The translations under genes were made by a program, and so were the position numbers. 6,554 nucleotides of DNA, from positions 1-6,554 of the forward strand of contig JAGDDM010000108.1 of assembly GCA_017958015.1 (NCBI GenBank). The letters are read 5' to 3'. The stretch comes from Abditibacteriota bacterium (GTDB taxonomy: Bacteria > Armatimonadota > UBA5829). Of the stretch, positions 6,257-6,554 are shown one piece after another. The notes under the pieces were generated by a model, which was not told where the DNA came from, did no database searches, and saw only the letters and a list, made by a program, of their open reading frames with translations. The stretch's first letter is position 1; the number at the start of each line of letters is the position of its first letter.

Positions 6257-6323
6257 TTTCGTCCGGACATACACCATACGAATACATTATACCGGATTAT
6301 CGAAAAAATTTCAATTTCGTCCG
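6257..6323 (-). promoter_or_regulatory. Candidate operator pair: 9-bp direct repeat bracketing the E1 promoter
   Basis: On the minus strand CGGACGAAA occurs at 6323-6315, abutting the -35 box, and again at 6265-6257, about 14-22 bases after the predicted transcription start. The copies are 58 bp apart, about 5.5 helical turns. The core CGGAC appears a third time, in the same orientation, at 6252-6248. Both long copies are preceded by TGTC or TGTCC. The downstream copy also overlaps the palindrome GTCCGGAC (6261-6268). Placement on either side of the start fits a repressor site, but this is inference from repetition and position alone. Confidence 0.4.
6286..6314 (-). promoter_or_regulatory. 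Sigma70-type promoter of the E1 gene
   Basis: On the minus strand TTGAAA (6314-6309; 5 of 6 consensus) and TATAAT (6291-6286; 6 of 6) are separated by 17 bp, with an A/T-rich spacer start. Transcription is predicted near 6279, leaving a leader of about 80 nt. It lies just downstream of the previous gene's terminator. Confidence 0.8.
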
Positions 6324-6330
6324 ACACCGC

Positions 6331-6360
6331 AAAAAATACCCGTTCCGGCAGAGGAACGGG
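6331..6360 (-). terminator. Intrinsic terminator of the partial upstream gene
   Basis: On the minus strand CCCGTTCC (6360-6353) pairs with GGAACGGG (6346-6339) around a 6-nt loop, followed by TATTTTTT (6338-6331). It begins 8 bases after the stop codon at 6369-6371, which supports that stop as a true gene end. Confidence 0.88.
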
Positions 6361-6368
6361 CTTAAAAT

Positions 6369-6554
6369 TTAATCCTGCGTTATCAGCGTCCGCGTATCGT
6401 ATTTAATCGTAATCCTGTTCTTGGGCCGCTGATAATTGTCGGAGTTGTTTCCTATCTTGATAAGTTTTATGAGTTTGTTGCTTGTGTCAACGATGAAGGC
6501 GTTGGCGGAGTCTTGGCTGCGGGTGCCGTCAACTCTCATGGAATCGTCCCAGGC
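6369..6554 (-). CDS. 3' end of an unrecognised protein-coding gene
   Basis: An open frame runs in from the window edge and gives 61 C-terminal residues, AWDDSMRVDG at the edge and TLITQD at the end, before TAA. I do not recognise the family. The piece is hydrophilic, with a probable beta-strand pattern (NAFIVDTSNKLIKLIKIG, then NRITIKYDTRTL), no membrane segment and no cysteine. Such an ending would suit an extracellular or pilin/beta-sandwich domain, but that is only a guess. Reality as a gene is supported by the terminator starting 8 bases after the stop and by GC-rich third positions in the codons nearest the window edge. It is transcribed toward the E1 gene but separated from it by terminator and promoter. 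Confidence 0.7.
   Translation of the reverse strand, partial: AWDDSMRVDGTRSQDSANAFIVDTSNKLIKLIKIGNNSDNYQRPKNRITIKYDTRTLITQD

Noticed and set aside
6199..6327. A 43-residue N-terminal extension of the E1 protein
   Set aside because: The stretch contains the -35/-10 promoter and the AAGGAG site 8 bases before ATG 6198, and E1 alpha homology begins after that ATG.

Overview
The window reads as ordinary bacterial chromosome of fairly high GC content, from a Gram-negative-type cell. The main lineage clue is a short exported protein with a PEP-CTERM tail, a sorting signal known only from bacteria with an outer membrane and an exosortase (for example some Proteobacteria, Verrucomicrobia/Lentisphaerae/Kiritimatiellota-like and Abditibacteriota/Armatimonadota-like groups). 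A bacterial glutaminyl-tRNA synthetase and a single-chain E1 alpha-beta dehydrogenase are also present. None of this fixes the phylum, and I do not claim one.

Layout: (1) 1-1482 (+) is the glnS gene, lacking about its first 64 codons. (2) 1483-1673 is a non-coding gap filled by a MITE-like structure: two arms of 7-nt tandem repeats in inverted orientation flanking two hairpins, plus a third hairpin just before the next start codon. (3) 1674-3065 (+) encodes an exported UshA-type 5'-nucleotidase/metallophosphatase with intact metal ligands but a poorly conserved C-terminal substrate domain. (4) 3091-3125 is a strong terminator that can work in both directions between convergent genes. (5) 3166-3852 (-) encodes the PEP-CTERM protein, with its own ribosome binding site and a perfect-consensus sigma70-type promoter (3915-3943). 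(6) 3953-3986 is a terminator for the following gene. (7) 4006-6198 (-) is a monocistronic fused E1 alpha/beta 2-oxoacid (pyruvate or acetoin type) dehydrogenase with a near-consensus promoter (6286-6314) bracketed by a 9-bp direct repeat. (8) 6331-6360 (-) is a terminator, and 6369-6554 (-) is the 3' end of an unrecognised gene.

The genes do not form a pathway. Each minus-strand gene has its own promoter and/or terminator, so this is a string of independent transcription units: translation (GlnRS), envelope nucleotide or phosphoester hydrolysis, a surface-sorted protein, and central carbon oxidation. I see no defence, CRISPR, phage or transposase signature and no clearly new multi-gene system. 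The points most worth a second look are the heptad-arm repeat element, the possible operator pair at the E1 promoter, the tandem -35-like boxes of the PEP-CTERM gene, and the orphan fused E1 gene.
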